From: Clostridium chrysemydis
GTDB taxonomy: Bacteria; Bacillota; Clostridia; Clostridiales; Clostridiaceae
Reading direction: 5' to 3'
Length of the DNA stretch: 64,000 nt
NCBI RefSeq assembly: GCF_015234215.1
Contig: NZ_JADEKP010000003.1
Location: 1-64,000 of the forward strand
Below, piece after piece: positions 52,391 through 63,728 of this stretch; positions within the stretch are counted from its first letter, which is position 1; each line of letters begins with the position of its first letter. The notes below the pieces were generated by a model. It worked only from the letters and a program-made list of their open reading frames with translations. It was not told the DNA's origin and did not search any database. Both the position numbers and the translations under genes were made by a program.

Positions 52391-53218
52391 ATGAGGATAA
52401 AAAAGAGCTTTAACAATAACGTGGTTTTAGTAACTGATAGTGAAGGCAATGAAAAAGTTGTTATGGGAAAAGGTTTATCTTTTAAAAAGTCTGTTGGTGA
52501 TGTTATTGATGAGAAGCTTGTGGAAAAGGAATTTATCTTCAAGGGAGGGGATGTTTCAGAGAGGTTTAAACTATTATTAGATGATGTTCCGGAGGAATTG
52601 ATTTCTTTAAGCTACGATATTGTTGAATATATTAAAAATAGCATAAATCTTAAGCTTAATGATTATATCTATATTACTTTAACGGATCACATAAATAATG
52701 CGATTAAGCTCTATAAAGAAGGAATGGAAATTAATAATCCTCTAAAATGGGAGATTAAGAAATTATATCCTAAGGAATTTAAAGCAGGTATTAAAGCTAT
52801 TGAATACATCGAAGATGAATTTGATATAGATTTATCAGAAGATGAAGCTTGTAATATTGCAATGCATATAATAAATGCAGAAGTAAATGGCTTTGGAGAT
52901 AGTTTAGAAGACGTTTCAAGTATGAGTAAAAAGATAGGGGACATACTAAACATAGTTAAATACACTTACGGTATAAACCTAGACGAAGGCTCTATATCTT
53001 ATGAAAGATTCATAACTCACTTGAAATTCTTTTTTAAGAGATTAGAAACTAAAGGCACTTCAAATAGTGATAACGAAGAATTTCTCTTATCACAAGTTAA
53101 AGAAAAGTATCAAAATGCTTATAATTGTATGTTAAAGATACAAAAGTATTTAGATACAGATTTAAATAGCGAAGAGATGCTTTATTTAACACTTCATATT
53201 CAAAGGATTACAAAATAA
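52391..53218 (+). CDS. licT: BglG/LicT-family transcription antiterminator
   Basis: 275 residues. N-terminal RNA-binding CAT domain (1-56, with NNNVVLVTDSEGNEKVVMGKGLSFKK) and two PTS regulation domains PRD1 (about 70-165, DHINNAI) and PRD2 (about 175-275, ITHLKFFFKRL and LTLHIQRI), whose histidines are phosphorylated by the PTS. When beta-glucosides are present it dimerises and binds RAT elements at 52265 and 53225, letting transcription reach the PTS and hydrolase genes. Own mRNA leader carries RAT 1, hence autoregulation. Confidence 0.93.
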   Translation: MRIKKSFNNNVVLVTDSEGNEKVVMGKGLSFKKSVGDVIDEKLVEKEFIFKGGDVSERFKLLLDDVPEELISLSYDIVEYIKNSINLKLNDYIYITLTDHINNAIKLYKEGMEINNPLKWEIKKLYPKEFKAGIKAIEYIEDEFDIDLSEDEACNIAMHIINAEVNGFGDSLEDVSSMSKKIGDILNIVKYTYGINLDEGSISYERFITHLKFFFKRLETKGTSNSDNEEFLLSQVKEKYQNAYNCMLKIQKYLDTDLNSEEMLYLTLHIQRITK

Positions 53219-53224
53219 AATATT

Positions 53225-53252
53225 AGGATTGTTACTTTAAGTAGGCGAGACC
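53225..53252 (+). promoter_or_regulatory. RAT ribonucleic antiterminator site 2
   Basis: AGGATTGTTACTTTAAGTAGGCGAGACC, closely matching RAT 1 and the LicT consensus, in the gap between licT and the PTS gene. Confidence 0.9.
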
Positions 53253-53301
53253 AAATTTTGAATATTTCATAATATTCTTATATTGGTTTCGTCTTTTTTT
53301 T
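53244..53301 (+). terminator. Conditional terminator before the beta-glucoside PTS gene
   Basis: GGCGAGACCAA pairs with TTGGTTTCGTC (with G-U pairs) and a T-run follows; the 5' arm overlaps RAT 2. Confidence 0.85.
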
Positions 53302-53333
53302 ATATAATAATTATAAAATCAAGGAGGAATATT

Positions 53334-56674
<3,341 letters not shown>

Positions 56675-56680
56675 AAAGTT

Positions 56681-56717
56681 TAGGGCTATTACATTTTTGT
56701 AATAGCCCTAATTTTTA
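56681..56717. terminator. Bidirectional terminator after the GH1 gene
   Basis: TTAGGGCTATTACA / TGTAATAGCCCTAA with a TTTT loop and T-run; overlaps the end of the converging small gene. Confidence 0.93.
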
Positions 56718-56933
56718 TACTTTATTTTTCTTAAAAGCAGAACTTATTCCAAGATAAAGCCCACCTATAATTATAAAAATTAATCCAGGGATATACTTAC
56801 CAAGGACTACGTTTATAAAACCGGCTATTAAAAGAATTATACTAGCTACAAATATTAACTTAGATTCTCTTATGTTGAAAGATTTTTTACTCTTTTCTAT
56901 ATCTTTTTCAAACTTTTCATCGTATTTATCCAT
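56715..56933 (-). CDS. Small membrane protein, two helices
   Basis: 72 residues. Charged N-terminus (MDKYDEKFEKDIEKSKKSFNIRESK), then helices at about 27-44 and 48-65 and a lysine-rich end. Looks like a PspC-less cytoplasm-facing two-helix protein; no family recognised. AGGAGG ribosome binding site. Confidence 0.6.
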   Translation of the reverse strand: MDKYDEKFEKDIEKSKKSFNIRESKLIFVASIILLIAGFINVVLGKYIPGLIFIIIGGLYLGISSAFKKNKV

Positions 56934-57110
56934 TACTAAATCCTCCTAATATCTATATTTAAAATATAACATATTTAATAAATATTATACGAACTCTTAA
57001 GATAATTAACTAAAAGTAGATAAAATTTACAGTTTGATAATATGTAGTTTAATTCCAGTTAATAAGGAATTTGTAAAATTTTATTGTAAATATAGGGGGA
57101 GGTATTAAAT

Positions 57111-57251
57111 ATGAAGAAAAAACTATATAAAACAATAGTAATGATAGCTTGCATTATTGTAATTGCAGATGCAGTCTATGACTTTGGCTGTGGATTTGTT
57201 GAAGGATGCAAAGGTCAAGCAAATCAAATCGAAACAAGTGATTCAAGATAG
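57111..57251 (+). CDS. 46-residue membrane peptide
   Basis: Starts MKKKLYKTIVMIACIIVIADAVYDFG and ends in a polar tail (GCKGQANQIETSDSR). One hydrophobic helix (about 8-22) with three cysteines, C13, C29 and C34. Strong GGGGGAGG ribosome binding site, and the next gene starts nine bases after its stop. Could be a small signal-anchored peptide; no family recognised. Confidence 0.55.
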   Translation: MKKKLYKTIVMIACIIVIADAVYDFGCGFVEGCKGQANQIETSDSR

Positions 57252-57259
57252 GAGATTTT

Positions 57260-57484
57260 ATGGAAACTACTTTACAAATTAAAAGATGGCCCATGAGGCT
57301 TGCAATTTTAGGATTATTCCTTTGGTTATTTCCGATAGTCGGGATTGTTATAAATATAATAGGAATAGTTATTTCAATAGTAAGCTACAGAAAAGATAAG
57401 TTAGAGGTATATAAAATAGCTCTAACTGTAAACATTTTAGACGTGGTGCTAGTTATAGTAAGTTTTATTCAAATTCACTCTTAA
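57260..57484 (+). CDS. Small membrane protein, two helices
   Basis: 74 residues: basic start (METTLQIKRWPMR), helix about 14-42 (LAILGLFLWLFPIVGIVINIIGIVISIV), a YRKDKLEVYKI turn and a second helix about 52-72. Resembles DUF4190-like proteins in layout. Forms a unit with the upstream 46-residue gene. Confidence 0.6.
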   Translation: METTLQIKRWPMRLAILGLFLWLFPIVGIVINIIGIVISIVSYRKDKLEVYKIALTVNILDVVLVIVSFIQIHS

Positions 57485-57513
57485 GGCTTATTTTAGTCCA
57501 TATAATTAATAAT

Positions 57514-57559
57514 AAAAAGTTATTGTAATGATAATTATTATCTTATGATAGCTTTTTTT
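57514..57559 (+). terminator. Terminator of the small membrane protein unit
   Basis: AAAAAGTTATTGTAA / TTATGATAGCTTTTT, 15 pairs (three G-U), followed by Ts. The loop TGATAATTATTATC resembles a Fur box. Confidence 0.75.
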
Positions 57560-57563
57560 ATTT

Positions 57564-57592
57564 TTGACTAAATTGTTAACAATATTTATTCT
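57564..57592 (+). promoter_or_regulatory. Promoter of the H-NOX/MCP gene
   Basis: TTGACT, a 17-base spacer and TATTCT. The spacer holds ATTGTTAACAAT, a perfect 12-bp palindrome, so RNA polymerase binding could be blocked or changed by a regulator there. Confidence 0.6.
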
Positions 57593-57723
57593 ATCTTAGG
57601 AATATTGAAAAAGAGTTTAATAGAATGTAAAATTAAATATGAATTTTATAAAAAATATATATACTTATAATAAAATTTACAGAAAATATTTATGTAGTAA
57701 AAATATTGAAATGGAGGATAGTT

Positions 57724-59523
57724 ATGAAGGGGACAGTTGTGTCAACATGGATGAAGACAAACCGTAAGCTGTTTGATGATAATGTAGTTAATGAAGCTAT
57801 GGATAGCGTAGGTTTTGGGAGAGATAAGATATTCTCGCCAATAGAAAATGTAGATGATGATAAGGTTCGTGCTTGTATAAAGTATATTGCAGACAAAAAG
57901 AATATAAAAGCAAATGAACTTTGGAGAAAGATAGGACAAGATAATGTTGTAACTTTTAGCAAGGATTATCCAGGGTTTTTTAAACATGATAATGTATATT
58001 CATTTTTAAAATCTATGTTTGATGTACACGTAGTTATGACTAAAAGGTTTAAAGGGGCTAAACCACCACTATTAAAGATAGAACCTACTTCAAAGAGAGA
58101 GGCTATATTTAGCTATAACTCTAATAGAGGGATGTTTGATTATTTTTTAGGAATGTTAGATGGAGTTTGTACGCATTTTAATGAGAAGGTGAAGATAGAA
58201 GAAATAAATAAAACTAATACTTCCCTAGATCTAAAGCTTACTTTTGATAAAGATATATACTTTAAGAAGTCATTTAAATTAAATAAGTTATTATCTTTTG
58301 GAATTTTTAATAGTTTAAGTGCTAAAACTTCAATGATAGCTTTCATATTTAGTTTGATACCTAACATATTGTTATTTGGGACAAGCGGAATTATAAAATC
58401 TCTTATATCATCAGTAATAGTAGCAGTGTTTACATTTATATCTACAAGATTATTGACTTCACCTATAAGTAGCATTAAAGATGAAATTAATAATTTACTA
58501 AATCATAAATATGATATTGATAGTGAGATAGTAACTAATGATGAGTTTGAAGATATTTACAAGCTTTTAGGAAAATATAAAGAAAGCATACAAACAGATT
58601 TTGTAGGATTTAAAGGTATTGTAGATGAGATGAATACCTTCACAAAAAACATAAATAATATTTCTAGTTCTATGGAGAATACTTCAAACGAAATAAGTGG
58701 AGTTGTAGAACAAGTAGCAACAGGTGCTATTACTCAAGCTGAAAATACAGATGAAGCAGTTGAATCTCTAAATGAAAATATAAATTCTTTAAAAGGTATA
58801 GTAAAGAAAGAGAACGGAAATAAAGTTCAACTTGAAGAAGCAATGAGTCAAATAAACAATAGTTATAAGCATGTTAATAAATCTAGTGAAAACATCCAAA
58901 CTACTTTAAACAAATTTAATGAAGTAAAAAATAAAGGAGTAGATTTAGAAAATAAAGCATCAGATATAACTAAAATAGTTCAAATAGTTTCAGCTATAGC
59001 AGAGCAAACTAATCTTTTAGCACTGAATGCTTCTATAGAAGCTGCAAGAGCAGGAGAACAAGGAAAAGGATTTGCAGTAGTTGCAGATTCTATAAGATCA
59101 CTTGCAGAACAATCTAAAGATGCAGTTTCTGAGATTAATACAAACCTTGAATTATTTAGACACGAAATAAATAATTTAGTTAAACAAATAGAAGATCAAT
59201 ATGATATTTTAGAATCAGAGACAGATAATTTAGGAAACGTAAGAGATATTAGCTTTGAAGCTAATGAGTCAGTAAAAGAAGTAGCAGGGGCTATGATTCA
59301 TACTATAAATAGCCTAAATACAGAAGCTTCGTCAATATCTAGCGTATATTCAAGTATTGAATCTTTAGCAGCAATTGCAGAAGAAAACTCTGCTTCTTCA
59401 GAAGAAGTAAGTGCAAATGTTACATCATACACTAATGATATAAAAGATTTAATAGAAAGAATATCGCATTTTGAAGATATCACAAAGGAATTTAAAAAAG
59501 ATTTAGATAAATATAAGATATAA
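57724..59523 (+). CDS. H-NOX haem sensor fused to methyl-accepting chemotaxis signalling domain
   Basis: 599 residues. The H-NOX domain (1-180) keeps the numbering of the Thermoanaerobacter Tar4H domain: proximal haem ligand H102 (FDVHVVMTK), the YxSxR propionate clamp Y131-S133-R135, and the O2-binding distal pocket W9, N74 and Y140. A linker and two membrane helices (about 205-260) follow, then a HAMP-like segment and the MCP signalling domain (hairpin tip [38 protein letters not shown]). It should bind O2 and/or NO and signal through CheA. No che gene is in the window. ATG preceded by GGAGG; six codons upstream are not used. Confidence 0.92.
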   Translation: MKGTVVSTWMKTNRKLFDDNVVNEAMDSVGFGRDKIFSPIENVDDDKVRACIKYIADKKNIKANELWRKIGQDNVVTFSKDYPGFFKHDNVYSFLKSMFDVHVVMTKRFKGAKPPLLKIEPTSKREAIFSYNSNRGMFDYFLGMLDGVCTHFNEKVKIEEINKTNTSLDLKLTFDKDIYFKKSFKLNKLLSFGIFNSLSAKTSMIAFIFSLIPNILLFGTSGIIKSLISSVIVAVFTFISTRLLTSPISSIKDEINNLLNHKYDIDSEIVTNDEFEDIYKLLGKYKESIQTDFVGFKGIVDEMNTFTKNINNISSSMENTSNEISGVVEQVATGAITQAENTDEAVESLNENINSLKGIVKKENGNKVQLEEAMSQINNSYKHVNKSSENIQTTLNKFNEVKNKGVDLENKASDITKIVQIVSAIAEQTNLLALNASIEAARAGEQGKGFAVVADSIRSLAEQSKDAVSEINTNLELFRHEINNLVKQIEDQYDILESETDNLGNVRDISFEANESVKEVAGAMIHTINSLNTEASSISSVYSSIESLAAIAEENSASSEEVSANVTSYTNDIKDLIERISHFEDITKEFKKDLDKYKI

Positions 59524-59529
59524 ATGGAA

Positions 59530-59568
59530 GAAGGCACTATTTTCTAGGGGAGAAAATAGTGCCTTTTT
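59530..59568 (+). terminator. Terminator 1 after the H-NOX/MCP gene
   Basis: AAGGCACTATTTTCT / AGAAAATAGTGCCTT, 15-bp perfect stem and T-run. Confidence 0.92.
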
Positions 59569-59598
59569 AAACTTCAAAAATCAATACTTTAAAGCTTT

Positions 59599-59632
59599 GA
59601 AATAGCGTAGGGGAACGCTATTTCTTTTTTTT
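59599..59632 (+). terminator. Terminator 2, tandem, after the H-NOX/MCP gene
   Basis: GAAATAGCGT / ACGCTATTTC with an AGGGGA loop and a T8 tail. Two tandem terminators shield the following operon. The rest of 59633-59793 is AT-rich spacer. Confidence 0.92.
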
Positions 59633-59793
59633 GCATCACATTGATACATAGAAATTTAATGACCTCTATATTTTAAATTGTAAATATAAAAATATCAATA
59701 TGAAATTGGAGGTAAATTATAGAAGAATATGTATGTAAATACATATAATATATAAAAAGAGTTTAATTGTAAAATTTTAAGGGAGGAGTTAGC

Positions 59794-60474
59794 TTGGATA
59801 AATTATCATGTTATAATAAAACTATAGAAGAAAATCTGAAATTAACTAAAGAAAAAGTTCTAAAACTCCTAAAAAAAGATGAAAAGATAGAAGTTTGTAT
59901 AAAAGGTTTTAGTGAAAAAGCTTTAAAAACGCTTCCTTTAATATCTTTATTATCAGAAGAATCCTTACTTAAGTTCAATAAATCAGCATTTAATTATCTA
60001 ATTTTTATAACAAACGAGAGAATTTTTATAAATGAGCATTTAAGTGATTCAAAAAGTCCAGAATTAAAGATTTATGATAAGTCCTTAATAGAATCATTTA
60101 GAGGAAAACCTAAAAATTTACACAAAAAGATAAGCTATTTTAACCATTACAAAGAGCATAAACGTTTAGCGGTTATAACAAGAATTTGTAAAAGTATATT
60201 ATTTTTAGCTGGTATTTTACCTATAATAATAATATTTACACTTTTGTTTGATTATCTCTTAGAGTTTGGATTTAACGATTATAGAGGAATTATTTTTAGT
60301 GTTTTATTTACAGTTTTAATTGGAATATTTTTTATGAGAAAACTAGAAAAGAAGATGGAAGTAGAGATAATTTTTAAAGATAAAACAAAGATAGAATTCC
60401 TAATATTAAATCTTAGTTGTATAAATAATGTCAAAAGGTATTTAAAGAAAATAAAAGCTAAAAAGGAGAAATAA
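59794..60474 (+). CDS. Membrane protein with PH-like cytoplasmic part
   Basis: 226 residues. The N-terminal half (about 1-135) ends in strands (NYLIFITNERIFINEH, ELKIYDKSLIESFRG) that suggest a PH-like domain of the YokE/bPH type. Two helices follow (about 140-165 and 175-195), then a short sheet (EVEIIFKDKTKIEFLILNLS) and a basic tail. TTG start after GGGAGG. It is followed by the next gene with a 2-base gap, thus one operon. Family not certain. Confidence 0.6.
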   Translation: MDKLSCYNKTIEENLKLTKEKVLKLLKKDEKIEVCIKGFSEKALKTLPLISLLSEESLLKFNKSAFNYLIFITNERIFINEHLSDSKSPELKIYDKSLIESFRGKPKNLHKKISYFNHYKEHKRLAVITRICKSILFLAGILPIIIIFTLLFDYLLEFGFNDYRGIIFSVLFTVLIGIFFMRKLEKKMEVEIIFKDKTKIEFLILNLSCINNVKRYLKKIKAKKEK

Positions 60475-60476
60475 AT

Positions 60477-61091
60477 ATGGATGATAATATTTATAAAGGT
60501 TCTGAAGAACATGATGCTTCAGAGAGTGAAATTTTAGATAAAATTTTATTAAATGATAAGCTTTTAGATAAGGATTTTAAGAAGAAAAAATTTAATGAGG
60601 CATTAGATTCATTTAAGGCTACTTTAGAGAATGATGAATATATGATAAGTTACGCGCAGGGAAGCGCTGTAGATTCTAATTGTAAAAGGGCTATGACATC
60701 TGTTATGGGGCCTGGCTGTTATCTTTCTAATCCAATGTTTTTTGATTGGCCAATATACGTTACTTTAGCAAAAACTAATAAAGGTTTTTATGCAATCGAA
60801 AGAGGGATGTATGGAAAATATATTAGAAGTTTTAAATTAAAGGAAGATACTTTTAAATTTTTTATAGATGGTAGAATTCTTTTAGAATGCAAAAAAGAAG
60901 ATTTAGGAGAGTATAACATTCACTTCGACCTTGAAAAAAGAGAAAGGTTAGAAAATGTAGTAGGAAGTATAGATAAAGCTATTAATGGTTCAGAAAAAAA
61001 GACTAGGTGGGAAAAAAACAGGAATAAAACTATTTTAGTAGAAGTTTTAATAATAATTCTAGCTATTATAATTGTATATTTTTTAGTTTAA
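60477..61091 (+). CDS. C-terminally anchored PH-like protein, paralog A
   Basis: 204 residues. The central part (about 55-150) contains QGSAVDSNCKRAMTSV, GPGCYLSNPMFFDWP, KTNKGFYAIERGMYGKYIRSFKLK, and the C-terminus is one membrane helix (about 183-203, VEVLIIILAIIIVYFLV). It is a close relative of the protein encoded at 62553-63185. The block between Gly-Pro-Gly-Cys and Phe-Lys-Leu-Lys is almost identical, the rest differs. The domain reads as a PH-like fold facing the cytoplasm, held by a tail anchor. Role unknown. Confidence 0.6.
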   Translation: MDDNIYKGSEEHDASESEILDKILLNDKLLDKDFKKKKFNEALDSFKATLENDEYMISYAQGSAVDSNCKRAMTSVMGPGCYLSNPMFFDWPIYVTLAKTNKGFYAIERGMYGKYIRSFKLKEDTFKFFIDGRILLECKKEDLGEYNIHFDLEKRERLENVVGSIDKAINGSEKKTRWEKNRNKTILVEVLIIILAIIIVYFLV

Positions 61092-61179
61092 TGATTACGA
61101 TTTATACTAAAAAATGAGTTTCTTTCTAAGGAAGCAGAGTTTGGTAACTTTAAGTTAAATTAAGAAGGAGAAGATTCTA

Positions 61180-61836
61180 ATGAAAACTAGTTTTAAAAAT
61201 GGAGTGTTAGTGTTTTTTATATTTTTACCACTAATTGTAACGATTATATCTTTAAACTTTTTACCAGACTTAATACCAGCACACTATGGATTTAATGGAG
61301 AAGTTACAAGGTGGGGAAGTAAGTATGAATCACTAATAATACCTATAAGTGGGTTTGTGTTTTGTATGATAAGTCTTATATATACTAAGAGTACTGAAAA
61401 GTCTTCAAAAAATGATAACAATATTAAAAGTTTAAATATTTGTAATATAGTTCTTGCAGTTACTTTTAATGTTTTGACTATAAGTTTTTTAATTACAAGC
61501 TTTAATAAGGTAACAAATATAAATGATGCATTTTCCTTTAAATTAATATATGTTGCTTTAGGTGTAGGATTTATGATTTTAGGAAGGTATTTACCAAAGC
61601 TTAAAAGAAATAAATTAATCGGAATAAGAACATCTAAAACTTTATCAAGCGATGAAATATGGGAAAAGACTCATAAATTCGGAGGCAAAGTTTTTATTGT
61701 CTTTGGTGCTTTATTTACTATAATATCTTTAATTATCAAAGGGGATATTGCTATGCCGTTATTAATAGTTTCATTACTGATTTTAACTGTAATATTATGT
61801 TTATATCCTAGAAGACTTACAAATAAAAAGAATTAA
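61180..61836 (+). CDS. SdpI-like immunity/membrane protein
   Basis: 218 residues with six hydrophobic segments. DUF1648 start (FLPLIVTIISLNFLPDLIPAHYGFNGEVTRWGSKYESLIIP, with the H-Y-G-x-N-G-E-V-x-R-x-G pattern) followed by the SdpI domain (GRYLPKLKRNKLIGIRTSKTLSSDEIWEKTHKFGGKVFIVFG). In Bacillus SdpI gives immunity to the SdpC killing factor and signals to SdpR. No sdpABC-like genes are nearby, so it may protect against foreign toxin. It begins 88 bases after paralog A. Confidence 0.88.
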   Translation: MKTSFKNGVLVFFIFLPLIVTIISLNFLPDLIPAHYGFNGEVTRWGSKYESLIIPISGFVFCMISLIYTKSTEKSSKNDNNIKSLNICNIVLAVTFNVLTISFLITSFNKVTNINDAFSFKLIYVALGVGFMILGRYLPKLKRNKLIGIRTSKTLSSDEIWEKTHKFGGKVFIVFGALFTIISLIIKGDIAMPLLIVSLLILTVILCLYPRRLTNKKN

Positions 61837-61846
61837 TGATGAGTAT

Positions 61847-61884
61847 AAAAGACTTGGATTCTATTTTGAATGCAAGTCTTTTTA
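61847..61884 (+). terminator. Terminator of the SdpI-like gene
   Basis: AAAGACTTG / CAAGTCTTT, 9-bp stem with a longer loop and T-run. Confidence 0.78.
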
Positions 61885-62001
61885 TATTTTAAAGTAAAGA
61901 TGTTATTATTTGTAATAAAATAAAAATTTAAATAAAATAATTAGTAGATGGTCAGATATTATATAGATAATTCGTCTATATAGTATAAGGAGGGACGAAG
62001 G

Positions 62002-62556
62002 ATGAAAGAAGATGAACTTATAAGAGGATTGATAAATAAAGAAGAAAAAGCTTTTAACTTTATAGTAAATAAATACGGCTTAACTATTTTGAAAATAATC
62101 AAAAGTATCTTAAAAGAACCACACGAAAAGGATTTTATAATTGAATGTTATGATGACACTTATATGAAAGCACTAGAAAATATAAGTAAACATAAAAAAG
62201 ACTGTGAGTTTAGAGTTTGGATATACACAATAGCAAAGTATACTGCTTTAGATTATAAAAGAAAATTAAAAAGGTTATATAAAAATGATGAGTTAGATGA
62301 TAAAGATGCAGTGTCTAAAGGGGTAGAAGACATTTATCTAGAAAGAGAAGATTTAAAAATAATAAATGAAATATATAAAAAATTAGATAGAGAAGATCAA
62401 ATTTTATTTAAGGATAAATTTATTAAAAACTGTGATACAGAGTATTTAAAAGAGAAATATTTTATAAGTAGAGATACACTTTATAAAAGGATAAGTAGGC
62501 TTAGAAATAAGTGTAGAAAAATACGTGAAGAAATTAGAGAGGAGAGAGAAGCATGA
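62002..62556 (+). CDS. ECF-type RNA polymerase sigma factor
   Basis: 184 residues, the size of ECF sigma factors: region 2 (about 15-80, FNFIVNKYGLTILKIIKSIL, EFRVWIYTIAKYTALDYKRK) and region 4 helix-turn-helix (about 120-175, LDREDQILFKDKFIKN, YLKEKYFISRDTLYKRISRLRNK). Region 1.1 and region 3 are absent. The next gene starts in its stop codon (ATGA), the coupling typical of sigma/anti-sigma pairs. TATAGTATAAGGAGGG precedes the start. It may direct RNA polymerase to its own promoter, which I could not define. Confidence 0.88.
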   Translation: MKEDELIRGLINKEEKAFNFIVNKYGLTILKIIKSILKEPHEKDFIIECYDDTYMKALENISKHKKDCEFRVWIYTIAKYTALDYKRKLKRLYKNDELDDKDAVSKGVEDIYLEREDLKIINEIYKKLDREDQILFKDKFIKNCDTEYLKEKYFISRDTLYKRISRLRNKCRKIREEIREEREA

Positions 62557-63185
62557 TAATAGAAGATTATATAACTGAGGAAGAGATTAAAAATTTCGAA
62601 GAAGAAGAAATACCTAAAGATTTAGCTAAAGAGGCATATGAAAGTGTAAATGAATCATTCGTTCAAATTAAGTTTAAAAAGGCGATGAATGAGTTTTCTA
62701 AAACTTTAGCTAAGGATGAATATATAATAGATCATATTTCAGGAAGCGCTGTAGATGCTAAGTGTGAAAGAGCTATTATGTCAGTTGCAGGGCCTGGATG
62801 TTATCTTTCAAATCCGATGTTTTTTGAGTGGCCTTTCTTTATAACTTTAGTAAAGACAAATAAAGGTTTTTATGGAGTAGAAAGGGCAATGTATGGTAAC
62901 TTTATAAGAAGTTTTAAATTAAAAAAAGAAAATATGAAAATTTTTGTAGATAATAGAGTATTACTTCAAGCAGAAAAGGAAGATGGAAAAGTATATAACT
63001 TAGATTTTTACCTTGAAAAATTAGATAGATTAAAAGAGGTATTAAGGGATGAAAAAGATGAAAAGGTTGGTTTAAAGAAAAAAACTACATGGGAAAAAGA
63101 TGTAGATAAAATTTTTATAATGCAGATGATATTTACGATTTTACTTACAATTTTTATAGTATATCAAAACCTTTCTATGCGTTAA
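62553..63185 (+). CDS. C-terminally anchored PH-like protein, paralog B; candidate anti-sigma factor
   Basis: 210 residues. Acidic N-terminus, then the block shared with paralog A (GSAVDAKCERAIMSV, GPGCYLSNPMFFEWP, KTNKGFYGVERAMYGNFIRSFKLK) and one C-terminal helix (about 187-205). It starts at the ATGA overlap with the sigma factor gene, so the two proteins are made together. A membrane-bound protein coded right after an ECF sigma factor is usually its anti-sigma, but this fold is not one of the known anti-sigma domains (no zinc HxxxCxxC, no RskA or RsgI domain). Function is inferred from position. Confidence 0.6.
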   Translation: MIIEDYITEEEIKNFEEEEIPKDLAKEAYESVNESFVQIKFKKAMNEFSKTLAKDEYIIDHISGSAVDAKCERAIMSVAGPGCYLSNPMFFEWPFFITLVKTNKGFYGVERAMYGNFIRSFKLKKENMKIFVDNRVLLQAEKEDGKVYNLDFYLEKLDRLKEVLRDEKDEKVGLKKKTTWEKDVDKIFIMQMIFTILLTIFIVYQNLSMR

Positions 63186-63194
63186 ATAAATTAA

Positions 63195-63233
63195 AAAGCT
63201 ACCACTTTAAACAGTTTAAAGTGGTAGCTTCTT
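63195..63233. terminator. Bidirectional terminator
   Basis: AAGCTACCACTTTAAA / TTTAAAGTGGTAGCTT, 16-bp perfect stem with a CAG loop, between the paralog B gene and the converging hydroxylase gene. Confidence 0.92.
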
Positions 63234-63257
63234 TATATAAATTATTAAAAGAAAGAA

Positions 63258-63728
63258 CTATCTCATAGATAAAGCTTTTTTAGTTGCTTTAAATATTTTA
63301 TTATATCCTGTACATCTACATAAGTGACCTGATAATTCACGTCTAAGTTCTTTATCAGTAAAGTTTTTACCGCTTTCAACTAACGCTGTAGATGTTAATA
63401 CTAGTCCTGGGGTACAAAAACCACACTGAACGGCACCTTCATCTATAAAGGCTTGTTGAACATTACTTAGCTTGCCGTTTTTTTCTATTCCTTCAATTGT
63501 TCTTATACTTTTGCCGTCAGCCCAAACTGCAAGGTAAATGCAAGAGTCTGTAGGAACGCCATCTACAAGAACAGTGCAAGCACCGCATTCTCCGACTAAA
63601 CACCCTTGTTTTACACCAGTTAGGTTTAATCTAAATCTTAAAATTTCAGATAAAGATTCTCTTATATCTATTTCCATCTCATACTTTTTATCATTAACTG
63701 TTAAATGAATCATTTTTTTAAAGCTCAT
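63258..63728 (-). CDS. xdhC: Second molybdenum hydroxylase 2Fe-2S subunit
   Basis: 156 residues. Two [2Fe-2S] motifs: CLVGECGACTVLVDG plus Cys (about 43-63) and CGFCTPGL plus CRCTGY (about 102-142). The sequence is nearer the E. coli XdhC type (LLxxLRxxLxLTGxKxGCxxGECGACTV pattern) than the small subunit at 10.1 kb, so the strain has two such enzymes. The start overlaps the end of the FAD subunit gene by 11 bases. It is the last gene before a terminator, so the large subunit must lie to the right of the window. Confidence 0.9.
   Translation of the reverse strand: MSFKKMIHLTVNDKKYEMEIDIRESLSEILRFRLNLTGVKQGCLVGECGACTVLVDGVPTDSCIYLAVWADGKSIRTIEGIEKNGKLSNVQQAFIDEGAVQCGFCTPGLVLTSTALVESGKNFTDKELRRELSGHLCRCTGYNKIFKATKKALSMR

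Noticed and set aside
57529-57543. TGATAATTATTATCT resembles a Fur box (13 of 14 positions)
   Set aside because: It is exactly the loop region of the terminator at 57514-57559 and AT-rich; a second function cannot be argued without binding data.
61180-61836. SdpI-like gene considered as part of a complete sdpABC/IR killing-factor locus
   Set aside because: No SdpA, SdpB, SdpC or ArsR-type SdpR gene is found on either side.
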